Translations under genes and position numbers: made by a program
Assembly: GCA_009741485.1 (NCBI GenBank)
Contig: CM019218.1
Span: 52,933,612-52,997,611, forward strand
DNA length: 64,000 nucleotides
Direction of reading: 5' to 3'
DNA from: Malurus cyaneus samueli
Lineage: Eukaryota > Chordata > Aves > Passeriformes > Maluridae
Shown: piece by piece, positions 1 through 48,100 of the stretch
Numbering within the stretch: position 1 is the stretch's first letter
How the letters are laid out: each line of letters starts with the position of its first letter
Notes under the pieces: generated by a model
Database searches by the model: none
What the model was told of the DNA's origin: nothing
What the model saw: only the letters and a program-made list of their open reading frames with translations

Positions 1-3000
1 AATATTTAATATGGATGAGGGAATTCGGACACGATCCAAGTCGGCCAAAAGTAAGTAATAATTTTGCTGGGTTTAACAGGGATTTTTTCTTTAAGTAGCT
101 GCAATGAAAGGCCTTAAATAGGTCTGGCAGATCACAGAAACCTGTGGGAGATAGTGCCTTCAGAAGGTGCATGTTGGATTTTACAGTTAATCCATACATC
201 ATGTACTTAATGTATCTATTATTTACCTTAATTCTGCTGAAGACTGATTGGGAAGACTGCTGATGTCTGATTTAATATAACTGGATGAAGAGATTATGGA
301 ATGGGGACTTCTTCACTGCTGTTTTGCATCATTAGATAGAATTGATAATTCCTGAGCTTCTCTGAAAGTGTATTTAGTGCCTGCACAGATTTAAAACAAA
401 GGGGTGTCTTTTAATGAGACACTTTCACAAACAGCATGATTCAACAAGTTAGAGATTGCTTTTAAGGGAAGTTTGGCCAGTCTCCTGCATAAGACTTGTC
501 TTATTTTTAATAGGTTGAACCCAAAGTCTTTGACTGGAGTGCTGTCGAGATTAATCTTTTAAATCAGAGAGAGCAGAGCCCTGGGCAGATTTTCCTGAGG
601 ACTGAGCGCCAGAGGGAGGACACTCAGGGCTGCTGTTCTCAGCCATCAGTCAGACCTTGGTCCTGCCACTTGCTGTGTTAGAGCTCGTGTGTGACCAGTG
701 GTGGGATGGGATGTGGTGGCTGTACAGATCCAAACTGGGAAACTGTCCAGGCTCCTTGAGCCTTCAGCTGCTGTGGGCTTGGGATTGGGAGTGATGCAGT
801 GAAGGACTAAGGAGATGAATAGGGGCAAGCACTAGGGAGTTTAAGAGGTAAGTGGTGGTCACAAATCGCTTGCTACTTAATTATTCTTGTCTTAAAAAAA
901 TCAAAGCAACGAAGTCTGATGTCTGGTCTGACAGAAGAATGGCAACTGCCAGCATTTGAATTAAACAAAGATTAATATTTGCATCAGTAAGAAGTAGAAC
1001 TAATGGCCCCAGATTCTTTAATTGATAGGATCTTTGCTTCTGTAATTAAGGGCAAATACACTGTCCAGCTGTCCTCATGGAATAGTTAGGCTCTGCAGGA
1101 ACTCTAGTGAGGAAAAGTCAGAGCTTACAGTGCCTCAGAAAGGGCAGAGCCATACCTGGGAGTACTGCACTGCTCATTTACATGAAAACATTGGTGGATG
1201 TGCAGATGTACTTCAGGAGAAGAAAGGCTGGCTCCATATGATTCTATTAAGCAGCCTGAAGGAGTAGAGTCACACATTTATTCAGCTGTGAAGATTTTCC
1301 TTCTGCCCCCACTTCACTCAAAGGTTGATATTGCATTGAGGTTTTTGGGAATGTAGCTCTGAGGATATATGGAAAGAAGGTTTGGGGGTGTTATGTCAGT
1401 TGTTTTTCCCTCCCAACCTCGCTAGCCAAAAAAAAGAAACCCATCTCAACAAAAAAGGGCCTGGTTTTTAACTTTTCATTAAAAGCAGTGTGAATATATG
1501 TGTTTTTTCTCTTACAGATCCTGAGCGCTGGACAAACATTCCTTTGTTAGTAAAAATCTTAAAATTAATAATAAATGAACTCTCTAATGCAATGGAAGCA
1601 AATGCATCTAGACAGACAACGGCAGATTGGAGCCAAGGTATAATACTGGGTTTGCTTTTTCTCTTTGCATGGCTTAAATCTACTTGGTATCCTCTTGAGA
1701 AGTATTTATGGTATATGAGCTTTGTGACAGTAAATCATGTACCTGTAACTACAAAGGCTTGAATAGTGATCCAGAGGATAAGCTCATGGAATCACAGAAT
1801 CCCACACTGGTTTGGGTTGGCAAGGACCTTAAAGCTCATCCTGTTCTGTTCTCTGCCATGGGCAGGGACACCTTCCACTGTCCCAGGGTGCTCCAAGCCC
1901 CATCCAACATGGCCTTGGACACTTCCAAGGATGGGGCAGCCACAACTTCCCTGACAAGCTCTGCCAGGGCCTCCCCACCCTCACAGGGAGCAGTTTCTTC
2001 CCAATATCCCATCTAACCCTGCCCTCTGGCAGTGAGAAGCCATTCTTCTTTGTCCAAAGTCCCTCTTCAGATCTAGTTTTGTTGTACAGTTCATCATTAG
2101 CACAGCAGCTCTTCCTTCCCTGTGCTGTCCTTTAAGTGCTTCCAATCTCTTCCAGGTACAAATAAATAAAATGGGAGAATAAGATGAGTTAGTGTTGTGT
2201 ATCCTTAGACCTGATAATTATTTTGGGGTAGTTTGAAAGATGGGATCTGACCATGTGCCAATAAAATGATCCTTTCATGGTGTCTCTAGTTTGCCTTTCT
2301 TCCCACTTCAAGTATCCATTCTTGTTGCTGCCTTTTGCTTGGCTCCAGTTGTGGAATCATCCAAAAGAATAAGGAAGTTTGCAGGGCTTTCCCTTCATCT
2401 ACCCACACATGCAGGGATGTGTTTGCCTACAAATTACAGTCCCCTATAGAGTGCTCATAGACTGGACCTCTTGGATTTGGATTATTTCTAGAATTATCTT
2501 TTTTTCTAAACAGATGATTCAAATGATATGTGGGAGGATCAGGAAGAAGATGAGGATGAAGATGAAGGCTTAGCAGGACAGTTCTTATCAGATATTCTTT
2601 CCACAAATAAGTATGGTGAGTAACAGCTTGAAAGTCCTTACTCAAAGCAATGATCCAATAGGTGACATTCTTATCAAAGTCTCCTCTCGTCAGCAGCAAA
2701 ACAAAGGCTGCAGGCACAGGGAAGGAATTCTGCTCTGAGATTGAGAATAAGGACATTATGGAGAGGGCCATGCCTTTGAGTAACATGGTGATCAAATTGC
2801 TGCATATAAATAAAATTACCTGGTAGTTCACATGTGCACAGGCTTCAAACTGCTGGGAGGTTCCTGCAGGTGTTTCTTCTAAAGAGAAAATTGTTGCTCA
2901 AAGGTGTGGATGTGACCTCGGCATGACGGTGTCCTAGGAATAGGTGGGCTCGTTATGGAGAGACCTTGAGGAACAAGTACTGCATAAAGGGATGAGTGGG

Positions 3001-4207
3001 TGCTTCATCTCTCAGTTCCCTGTAGTTCAGAAGAGAAAACCTGACAGGGAAACAGTGAGGGGCACTGCTCACATTAGCTCAGACCTGGCAAAGCGTCACC
3101 CTCACGTGGGATTAAGGCAGAAGGTCCTGGTGCACAGATTTGCCAAACCGGCCTGTGAGTGTCCCGTGGGTGCTCGGCTCACTTGCCTGTTCCTCGAGCC
3201 CAAACTGACCCTTGCTCTGGGGCTCAGTGGTTTCTATCACATGACCTAAACAAGTGAATATTCTGGATACAATTTTTTTTTCCCAGCAGTGTTGAAACGA
3301 TTTACTTTTGGATCCTTGAGTTTCAGTAGTCTAATAGAAAACTTCCTGAGATACTCTGCTTTGTTTGATGTTAAAACCTGCTGATTTACCTCTGACAGAT
3401 GAAGATTACTATGAAGATGATGAAGAGGATGATCCAGATGCATTAAAGGACCCTCTTTACCAAATAGATCTCCAGGTGATACTCTAGAATGAGGGGTGTT
3501 ATAAGATTGCAATCATTCTCTATAAACTTAAATTTTCTCAATTTGTTGTACTTTAACAAATATGTAAGCACTGGAAGCACCAGTGCTGATTGTCACCCAG
3601 AAGGCACTCAGGTAGTTGCAATTACTTTGGAGAGGGCTGAGTGTCCCAAGAATTTCTGGAGCTGTTTTTGCTTATGATTAATATCTTTAACTTGGAAATG
3701 GGAATGAACAAAACTCTTTGAACAGAGGGAGATGAGGCTTTTTTACCTGTGAGCTTCACAGCTACTGGCAGAAGTCAGGAGTAGGTTAGCGAGTGAACAT
3801 AACAGAATTTCATACTCCCCTTGGAGATGCTTCCACCCAGTCAGTCCGTGTTTACACTTTGCTCCTGCTTTTCCCACCACCTGCAGCTGTTGAATGAGCC
3901 CTTCCCTCTGTTCCCCCACTTTTCCTTCTGCTCCAGCTGTTCCCTGTGATTCCACTCCTCCTCCTGCATCTCTCCCTTCTGTTCCTTTCAGTCCCAGGGT
4001 TTTACTTGGTGTGTGTTGGGATATCTCCCCTGACACATGGAAGCAGCAGTATTTCCCAGGAGGATGGTGCTGATGGGCTGTTTCTGTCCCTCCCAGGCCT
4101 ATCTCACCGACTTCCTGTGCCAGTTTGCACAGCAGCCCTGCTATGCCATGTTCTCTGACCACCTCAACGACAACGAGAAGCGAGTGCTGCAGGCCATCGG
4201 AATATAG
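1..4207 (+). CDS. IPO9: Importin-9, C-terminal part (5' end outside window)
   Basis: Importin-9 is a karyopherin-beta nuclear import receptor that carries histone H2A-H2B, ribosomal proteins and actin, releasing or handing over cargo under RanGTP. Only the last five coding exons are here: 1-50 (partial), 1518-1637, 2514-2615, 3399-3475 and 4097-4207, all with GT-AG borders and consistent phase, ending at TAG 4205-4207. The encoded tail runs from [18 protein letters not shown] through [20 protein letters not shown], a strongly acidic loop ([19 protein letters not shown], then [18 protein letters not shown]), to the C-terminal [11 protein letters not shown]. In the family this acidic stretch lies between late HEAT repeats and contributes to histone and Ran contacts. 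I recognise it by near-identity to vertebrate importin-9. No break is seen. The next gene, LZTR1, follows on the same strand. Confidence 0.96.
1784..2076 (-). mobile_element. CR1 LINE 3' fragment (IPO9 intron)
   Basis: Antisense CR1 3' end: an imperfect terminal octamer remnant (GGAATCACAGAATC), then the TTTGGGTTGGCAAGGACCTT block, GCCATGGGCAGGGACACCTT, CCAACATGGCCTTGGACACT and TCTTCCCAATATCCCATCTA. These are diagnostic CR1 blocks read on the minus strand. The copy is truncated at its 5' end, as is usual, and is mutated. Confidence 0.9.
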
Positions 4208-4499
4208 ACCCACTCCAGAGACCACACCCACCATATCTGAACAATAGGTTATTTTTGGCTAATTCCACGTTTTATGATTGAACATAAAACATTTTCCAGT
4301 GTCTGCCTGCCTGGTCCAGGCCTCGTATTGAGCCTCATCTTAACACACATCTGCTAAGGGAAGGAATCCTGAGAAAGCAGCAAGGAGATTGCACATTGGT
4401 CTCACCACAGGAGCACTTTCATTTTCCACAGTAACTTTCCAGGAAGTTCATAAAGATAATGTGTCCTTAATATTTTTAAAAGGAAACTGTCTCTACCTG

Positions 4500-4600
4500 T
4501 GAATGAGTTTCCCACAGCAGTCGGACAGAGAAAGGAGCTGAGTCACTCATGGATTGCTTGAGAAGTGGGAAGGTTGTTCCTCTTGGCTATTGTTCCTCCT
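4500..4600 (+). repeat. Imperfect direct duplication, copy 1
   Basis: The stretch beginning GAGTTTCCCACAGCA and ending AAGTGGGAAGGTTGTTCC recurs about 1.85 kb downstream at 6345-6440 in the same orientation, with roughly 85-90 percent identity by eye. Weaker similarity seems to continue upstream of both copies. Both copies lie in the presumed IPO9 3' UTR. Origin (local duplication or an unlisted repeat family) is unknown. Confidence 0.6.
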
Positions 4601-6344
4601 CACGTAACACAGGGTAAATATCTTGATCCTACAACGTGACTTCTTTTATAGAACCACAGACTCTTTTCAGAGCTACCTGGATGGGATGGAGCCAGTTCAC
4701 AGGAGTTTGGAGGGGAAGCTGAGACAATAAACCTGAGTGCATATCTTCTTTCCTGGTGTGGACGGGGCTCTGTCGCTCACATCTCCCATGGGAGCAGTTC
4801 TTCACTAACACTTGTGTGTGCACATGCTCAGAGGAAGCCACCACTTAAATTTCTGTTCCTGTGGCATGTGGCTATGAAAGACTGGTTTTCTGGAGCACAA
4901 GGAGCCACAGTTTTTAGGGGGGGAAAAGAACTGATTGTATTTAACATTTGCTCCATGACAGCCACTCTGAACTTTGCTTTTTTCACACTCCTGTGTGTAT
5001 TTTTATAGAGTGGTAAAATAACATTGGCAAATTGATTTCCCCATGAGAACAGTGTGATGTATCTCACAACACCTCTCTGCCTTTGGTTCCCTTTTGGGGA
5101 AAATGAAAATAAAACTATTAAAATGTACATTGGTATCCTTCTTATAAAACAGATTTAAAAGGAACTTGTGCTTGTTTCCTGAAGTCACTTTTTAAAGACA
5201 TATTTCTCTTTAGGACACGTTCTGCACATGCTGCTGGAGGATGTTTGGGTATTTCATGGGAATCACCTGTACAGAAAGGGAGTCCTGTGCTGTATGTACC
5301 TGCTGCTTAAAACAACAGGCTGACCTGTTACAGAGTTTCCTTTTAAGAAAGGCACTTTATGTTCCTTTGTGGAATAATTTGCTTCAGTGTTGTATCAAAA
5401 CCTCCATAACCTGGAGTCCTGTGTCTCACTGGTCTCATGTTGTGCCTGAGAATGGGCAGAGCCAGGGTGGAACCCCCCCATCCTCTGCAGACTCCTCTGA
5501 GCCATCCTCAATATTTTGTGTGCCCAACTATCTCTATGAGAAGCGGAGTTTGAAGCCTGATTTTTATTGTCTAATAAGGTACAAGCTCTTCCCATGCCAT
5601 CAGGTCTCAGTGTCTTTCTTCGCTGTGGATTCTGTGGTCTATAGAAATATCTAACTAAACTGGGTGCTCTGACCCTCCTTTCATGCAGTCCAGTAAGAGT
5701 TTCGTTCTGAGGCCTTTCTCTCTCAGCTTTTGCTGAAAGGGCCAAGTTAAACGGAACAGTGCAGTCTTGAAAACCCACCAAGAAGCAGATGGCTGCAGTG
5801 GTGTGTGCCCATGGCTGTTCAGGAAGGTCATGAGTGTCCTCAGAGGAACTGGTCCCAGCTCTGGCAAGAGGCAGGACCAGCATTTTTTGCCCCATGAGTC
5901 AGCAGCAGAGGCTCAAACCCAGCCATCCATGCTTCGAGGGAAGTGAATACCAAACATCTGTAAGCATCCAGGTGTGTTCAGGGTGTCAGGAGGAAACAGC
6001 ACATTGAAGGCTGGTTCGCCTGGACTCACAGAGGTGCTGGTGGGGTTTTTGTGTGCTCCAGTGAGAGCTGGAGCTGCTGTCCTGTGCCTCGGGGTCTTTA
6101 GACAGGTTGGAGGGTGGATTTAAACAAGACTTATGAAAAATGAGGCTGATATTACTACTGACACTGAGACATCTAAGGATGTCTGTGTGATTCCAAAGGT
6201 GTCAGTCTGAAATTCCAAAATTCTGGATGGGCCAGTGTCATGTTCCTGCTGGCGCTCATCTGTGTTTTGGCTAAAAGCTGCTTTTCCAGGACTGTGAGAA
6301 GGGAGGAATGGGATAAGTGTCACTGTCTTTATACGTAAAGAGGC

Positions 6345-6440
6345 ACCTGAGTTTCCCACAGCACAGTTGGACAGAGAAAGGCACTGGGTCCCTTATGGAT
6401 TGTTTGAGAAGTGGGAAGGTTGTTCCTCTTGGCTGAATTA
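6345..6440 (+). repeat. Imperfect direct duplication, copy 2
   Basis: Partner of the copy at 4500-4600. Shared blocks include GAGTTTCCCACAGCA, GGACAGAGAAAGG, TATGGATTG or CATGGATTG, and TTGAGAAGTGGGAAGGTTG. Similarity fades after TCTTGGCT. Confidence 0.6.
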
Positions 6441-7148
6441 GTGCTCTGCACTCTCCCTCCTGCTCAGGTATAGCCTGAGCTGGCTGAGCATGGATTTGGT
6501 GCATATCAGCTGAAGCTTGGGATGATGACTGGCACTGGGATGGCGTGGTTGTGCAGCAACTGTTGATGGCAACTTCACCCTGGGCAGAGAACTACTCACC
6601 TTTGGCAAGGAGTACCCGACTCAAGCAATCCCTAGGAAGAGGCTGGATTGGACGTGAGTCCATGAGTGAGATGGCTTGAAGGACCTCAGCAAAGTCTTGC
6701 TGGTGCTCATGACTTTGTTGCTTTTCCTCTTTTCCACTGTCCTCCTTTGTAACAAAATTCTGAAGGCTCCATGATGTGCCTTTATAAAGGACTGTGTTGG
6801 CTGCAGGAACTATGCTGAAAAAACCCCTCTGACCAGTAACAGCAATTGCTCAGGTTGGAAACTGCTGGACTCTGAAGCAGTGTCGGAGGTCTGGTTTTGA
6901 GGTGCAGCATTACTTGTGTTGTCTGCTATTGCAAAGAAACAAAATAGTCATAGAGGTGACACCATGTTAGGAAACATAAACCAAGGAAAAGCAAAGGGTG
7001 GGCTGTGGGCCATGCACAGCCAAGGGCCGCTGTCACAGCTGCGTTGGTGCCTGGCACACATGTCCTGCTCAGGGCTCGTCTCTGGGGATGAACTGGCCGT
7101 GTTTGCTCGCTGGTTCTTTCTTGGGGATTTTTTTTGTTTGTTTTAACA

Positions 7149-7154
7149 AATAAA
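7149..7154 (+). terminator. Distal polyadenylation signal AATAAA (IPO9)
   Basis: Canonical AATAAA preceded by a T-rich run and followed within 20 bases by T/G-rich sequence. It is the last hexamer before the LZTR1 promoter, so IPO9 transcription would end less than 300 bases upstream of the LZTR1 start codon. Confidence 0.5.
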
Positions 7155-7189
7155 GTCTTGTAATGTAGAACACCACCTGCCTTTTCCTG

Positions 7190-42490
<35,301 letters not shown>

Positions 42491-43185
42491 CATGCCTTGG
42501 TAAATCCACCTTCTCATTTGTTCCTCCAAAACACTGGCACTTTAGTGCTGGCTCTCTGGTTTACTATTACGTACTGAGCAGCTCAGTGTCTGCACACTGT
42601 GGCAGCCCTGGAGGAGCAGGGACAGCTGAGGTGCTCTCTCTGGATTTGCTAGATTTGTACCTTTGTGCAGCATTTGGGCTTTGTTACATTTGTTATCCAA
42701 ATGTAGACTTGAAATCATTGCAGGCGTGAATTAATTCCACATGGTTTGGGGAGTTACTATGTTAATAATCAAGCCCATTATTACTTCCATACTGTAAAAT
42801 CCAGCAGTCATGAGTAAGAGAGTCACTAATCCTTAGAAACACAATATTTAAAGAAAACTATTTAAAGAGCTTCAGCTGACCCAGCCCCAGGGGCTGTGAG
42901 GGGAAGTCAGACAGAATGAAACTGGGAACAAGAGCGCGTGGTGTTCGCCGGGGACTGGCCTTCGGACCAGAATGTAGTGACTTTTCAGAGACTCCGTGGT
43001 GTGGATTAACAGATAAACCCCTGTGCAACTGCCTGGATTGGTGGGCTGTGGGAATCCAGACCTGTGCTCTGCAGCAGGTCAGACTGGAAGATTACAGCAG
43101 TCCTTTCTGACCATAAAATCCATTAATCCTGTCTTGCTAAGCCTTTCTAAATCTATTTATTAATAAAGAATTAACATCTTCTCCT
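42491..43185 (+). other. LZTR1: LZTR1 3' UTR (inferred extent)
   Basis: Non-coding sequence after the stop codon. The first canonical polyA signal is AATAAA at 43162-43167 in an AT-rich setting. No ORF or repeat is recognised in it. The end point is inferred from the hexamer. Confidence 0.55.
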
Positions 43186-45084
43186 GGCATTTCATGATTG
43201 ACTTGAATTTCATTTTGGAAAAAGAATGAGGTAAAAAACGTTCAGAGCTTGATGAAGGTCACATTGTTAAAAATAAGTGTGTTACATCTTGTTACTAATT
43301 TTATATTGAAGTGTCTCTGTGAGCCCTTGCCTTTGCAGGAAGGTGAATGAAGGCAGAGTGCCCTTCCCGGCCTGTGCAGGAGCAGTTCCTGTTCCCTCCC
43401 CTTGCAACCCCCAGCTCTGTGCTGGATGCTTCCCACACTGCAGAGTGGACAGGAGAGGAGCTTCACCTCTCCCCACTGCTGGATGATGTTGGTTGGAGAG
43501 CACCAGAAATGTGGGGTTGGTGAAGTGCCTGCTGGTGTAATTGTCCCAGCCCTGCCCAGAGCCCTTGGGGGTGCCTCAGGAGCGAGTGACAAGCTGGAAA
43601 TCAAAACCTTGTCCTGCTCCAGCTACAGGGGCTGCTCTCTGCGTGGCTGGAGCTGGAGTGGTGCAGGATGCTTGCCGAGACATGCAGCTCCCAGCCCTCA
43701 CATTCCCTACCCTTGCAGCCACAATATTCATTCAGTGAAGTGTTCCTGGAGCAGCAGTTGTGAGCTCCTTGTCAGCATCCCATAGTCTGACACACCTGCA
43801 CGTGTTCGGTGTGCCGAGGGTATTGCAGTCTGCAATGGAGAACGTGTCACATATTGAATCCAAGGGAAGTGCTTTAGGGACCACCCCATCTGTCTCCCTG
43901 GTGGCTTGTTCAGGTGAGTCAGACCAGAGGTGACAGGTGCTTCTGAGAGCCAAGGGCACCTTTTAAACCAGAGGGATTGTTTCCAGATGCCTCATAGATA
44001 GTGGAGTCTCTTACCAGAGGTCATGTTAATTGTACTGACAGGCTCTGTGTTCCCTGGGAAACCAGACTGGCAGCTGGAGAAAGGTTCTACACGGCAACTT
44101 GTAACAACACTACAATCTATTTCCCGTAATGCTGATCCACTAGAGGACACCCATTGCCCAGGGAAGTCTTCTTTTCTCAGGCTGAATGGGTTGTTTTCAA
44201 CCATGCCATAACCAGTCCTCTTTAAGTCCTGAGCCCACCTGTGAGGAAGTGCACAACTGCCACACCTCTCAGCTGGACAGTGCGGGATCTTGGCTTGGTC
44301 CCGGCTGTAGAGACCACAGTGCTGGGTCAGAGATTTAAGGTGTGAAAAACCATTGTGATTTGCTCCTGGGCTGCTGTTGTGGGAGTGCCAGGACTGTGCA
44401 CCTCACTGAGAGGACATCCCTGGCTTTCCTAAGGGATCAGAGGATGGGAGGTGTTGTGGGGGCTGCACACATTGTGGGGTATACGTGAGCTTCCCAGGGC
44501 AGTTGCCTTGGGGGCCTTCATGGCCAGCAGGCTCACACCTTACTGCTGTTCCTGCAGCCTTGGGCAGTTCTGTACTGGAATGTGGGTGTTCATATCCCTG
44601 CATTTGATAAGGAGTAAGGAACATTGTGGCTGTCCAGCTTTGTCTTATTCCTACAGCCCCTGCCACATGCAAGCCCTACTGGTTCTTTAAAGCCTGCTGA
44701 AGAGAGAGCAGGAGCACCCCTTTCCCCCAACCCAACGTGAGCCCCAACATGGTGGCAAAGAGCAAGGTGGAGAAACAATCCCCAGCTCTGGAGCAGCAGC
44801 TCAGGGCACCAGAGCCAGGAGGTCCCAGCTCTGCCACACTGCACCAGCTTCCCATGTCTCCACTGCCCCACCAGACCTGTGGCAGCAGGGCAGGAGCCTG
44901 GCAAGGATCAGTGTGGGTCAGGGCAAGGAGCTGCTCCAGCCCTGCAGAGACTAAGGCCAAGCCCATCCCTCCAGTGTCAGCACCAGAAGCCAGCAGCACC
45001 CAGAGTGCCCAGAGCAGGGCTAGTAGCAGGGCTGGGAGTCACACAAAGGGAGCCCGTGGCTTACTGGGAACACGAAAAACACAG
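43186..45084. other. Intergenic region between LZTR1 and RNPEP 3' ends
   Basis: About 1.9 kb between convergent genes. I see no exon, RNA gene or clear repeat; ORFs here lack any recognisable family signature. Confidence 0.6.
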
Positions 45085-45101
45085 AGAAAAAAATTACACA
45101 T

Positions 45102-45107
45102 TTTATT
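45102..45107 (-). terminator. RNPEP: RNPEP polyadenylation signal
   Basis: TTTATT on the plus strand, AATAAA on the transcript, 78 bases after the RNPEP stop codon. The 3' UTR would be only about 100 bases. Confidence 0.75.
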
Positions 45108-45184
45108 AAGGAAATGTGCAGTGAGGGAGGCACTGAGGTCCTGCCAGCAGGAACACCGGCGGAGGGAGCAGAGCCTAGGCTGCC

Positions 45185-48100
45185 TCACGCTTCAGCCGCC
45201 GCCAAGCCCAGGATCTTCTTGACATAGTTCTGGACGTTGACGTGGAGCTGGGGGGCCGTAGCAGAGAAGGTCTCCATGGCCAGGGCCCGCGTGGCCTCGG
45301 AGCCGCCCCACATGGCACGGTACAGGGGCAGCGTGTACTTCTGCTTCCCCTGCAGAGACAGAGTGGGGTCACGGTCCAAACCCTGCCCTGGCCCCAGGGG
45401 TGATGCCCCACATGGTCCCTGGCTCCAGCATCGCCCTGCCCTTAGCCAGGCACAGAGCACACGGCAGCGTGACACGGCAGGGAATGGTGCTGTGGGCAGC
45501 CCTTGGCACCACGGCACCTGGAGAGGGGAGAACACCTGGGCCTTGGAGAAGGAGCAAGCCCTGAGAAGTTCATGAAGTTAAACAAAGCCAGGTGAAGGGT
45601 CCTACACCTGGGTTAATACAGAAAGGATGGAAGGATGGAGAGCAGCCAACAGAGAAGGGATACTTGTGGGTGACAAATTGGACATGACCTGGCCATGTGC
45701 TTTCCCAGCCTAGAAAGCCAGCTGTGTCATAGGCTGATCCCCAGCAGTGTGGGCAGCAGGTGAGGGAGAGATTCTGCCCTTTGCTCTCGTAAGACCCCAA
45801 CTCTGGAGCACTCCCAGCTCTGGAGTCTCCAGCACAAGACACACATGGACAGCGCATAGACTCTTCTGGACATGCTCTCAGGGCTGCAGCCCCTCTGCTC
45901 TGGGGCCAGGCTAGGAGAAGAGAAGGCTCCAGGGACACCTTCCAGTGCCAAGAGAGCTGGAGAGGGACTTTGGTTACAGCCTGGAATGACAGGACAAGGG
46001 AGAATGGCTTCCCACTGCCAGAGAGCAGTTAGGTGGAATATTTGAGAAGTTCTTCCCTGTGAGGGTAGTATGGCCTTGGCACACCTTTGGAAGTGTTCCA
46101 GGCCAGGTTAGATGGGGTTTGGAGCAACCTGGACTAGTGGAAGGTGTCCCTGCCCATGGTAGGGGATGGAAAATGAGCTTTAAGGTCTCTTCCAACCCAA
46201 ACCATCCTGTGTGACTGTCAAAAGCAAGAGCCAAACCCTGCCCCTATGGACCTGAAGGCCCTCTGCCCCATGCCCATTTCTCCCCACTGGCACGCTGCTG
46301 GGCACAGCCACCACTGCCCAGGAACAAACCTGGCTGTGTAGGAAGTCTTTGACTTTGCTGTACTCGGCCTCCAAGTTGTTCTTGAGGATGATCTGGCACC
46401 AGCGCAGTCGCAGCTCAGCGTTCTGGGCCTTGGAGATCTTGGGGTACATCTTGCTCAGCCTTTTCAGATTGCCTGTGAGAGGGGAGTGGTCACCATCCCC
46501 CACGGGACTCTGCCCCAGCTCCCAGGGAGCCCTGTGAGTCCATCCCAGCTGTGCTGCAAATTCTCTGGGATCCTCCCAGCCTCGGGTCAGCGCTGGCCCC
46601 TCCCCAGCTCTGCAGCAGCCCAGGCACTTGCTGTTTCTGGGCAGGAGGGTGCTCATGTTGCCCAGGCTGGGCAGCCCTGCAGGGCCACATGCTGGTGGCT
46701 TGGGGTGCCAGCACAAAATGGGGAGAGACTCCTCAGCAAAGGCAGCAAGGAGAGTTGACGTGACATGGGGACATGAGAGCCCAGCAGAGCCAGCCTGAGG
46801 ACAGCAGGACTGCACATGTCTCCACGCATCCAGGACACACCTTCTCTGGCTCTCCATCCCCCACCACACTGACTGGGGCTTCCCTGGCACCAGGACCCAC
46901 AGAGCAGGTGGAGAGGAGCTGATGGCCACACACCCGTGTGTCCCCCGACATGCCCTCACATCCCCGGCTGACTGGCAGGACTGGGACACACCACTCTGTG
47001 TCTCCTCCGGGCACCAGAGCCCTGGCAGTGACCTGGCACTCACCTTCAGGGAGGGGGGATTTCTGCAGGACCTGATCCAGGAAATAGACCAGCTGGTACG
47101 TCCTCCAGCCCGTGATGTCCACGGCCTCGATCGCCTCCATGTTCAAGCTGTCGGCTGCCCAGAGCTCTGCCAGCTCATCCGCCGGCCTCATCAGCTGCTG
47201 CCCCGGCGACAGGTCAGGCAGGTAGGGTGGCCAGCCTGGCGTGTTCAGCCAGCGGTCAAACTCAAACCCTGCAGTGAGGCAGAAGGGAGAGCTGGGAACA
47301 GATCCCTGAGCCCCACAAGAGGTGCTGGCCAGACCCCTCACTGCCTTCTCCCAGTGCCACCAAACCTGCCCGAGGATGGTGACCACCCCAGACTAATGGG
47401 GTGAGCTGTTCAGCCATGTGGGCTCAGGGTGTGGTGAGGTATCAGCCCCACTGCCACCAGCGGGATGAGCTGGCTCCAGCACTGAGCTCCTGCCAAGCCT
47501 GGATCTCCAGCAAAGCTGGGCTAAGCCCAGAATGCTGTCTGGGCCTGATCACAGTGCTCACCAGACTCACCAGGCTGACTCATGGACACCCCGAGTGCAG
47601 AGCAGGGTCTGAGTTTGGATGGAAAAATTCAGGCTGAGCTGGCATGTGCCCAAGCCTGGGCTAGTGCCTGATCCCAGCTGGCCAGTGTCATGCCTCCTCC
47701 CGCAGAGCCAGGCCGGCAGCATCTCCGGTAAAACACACAAACCAGTGTGCGAACGCTCCAGGGGATATGAGCAGCTCCGACACCCATGGGTGTGGGGCTG
47801 TGAAGTGGCAGCCCCCATTTGCTGGCCAGGATGGCACTGTGCTCACCTGGGATGGAGTCCACGCCTTTCTCTTTCAGCTCTGGGAAGTACTCCAGGAAGA
47901 ACCCGAGAGTGTCATCTGCGGTGATGCTCTGGAACTTGAATCGGTTCACGTAGGCCTGCAGGGACAGATGGGGCTGTCAGCCCAGCAGTGCTGCCCACTC
48001 CTCTGTGTGCTCCACTGCATGGGGGAACTCATTCCAATGCCCTACAGGGACTGCCCAACACCCTGCATCCCCTGGGATACCCCTGAACATTCCCAGCACC

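Larger units (their letters stand above)
4208..7172 (+). other. IPO9: Probable IPO9 3' UTR with several polyA signals
   Basis: This is non-coding sequence downstream of the IPO9 stop. AATAAA hexamers occur at 4726-4731, 5108-5113 and 7149-7154; the last lies just before the LZTR1 CpG island and is a good candidate for the distal polyA site. Extent is inferred; no splice structure or convincing ORF is visible. The stretch also holds an imperfect duplication of roughly 100-150 bp (see the repeat entries near 4.5 kb and 6.4 kb). Confidence 0.5.
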
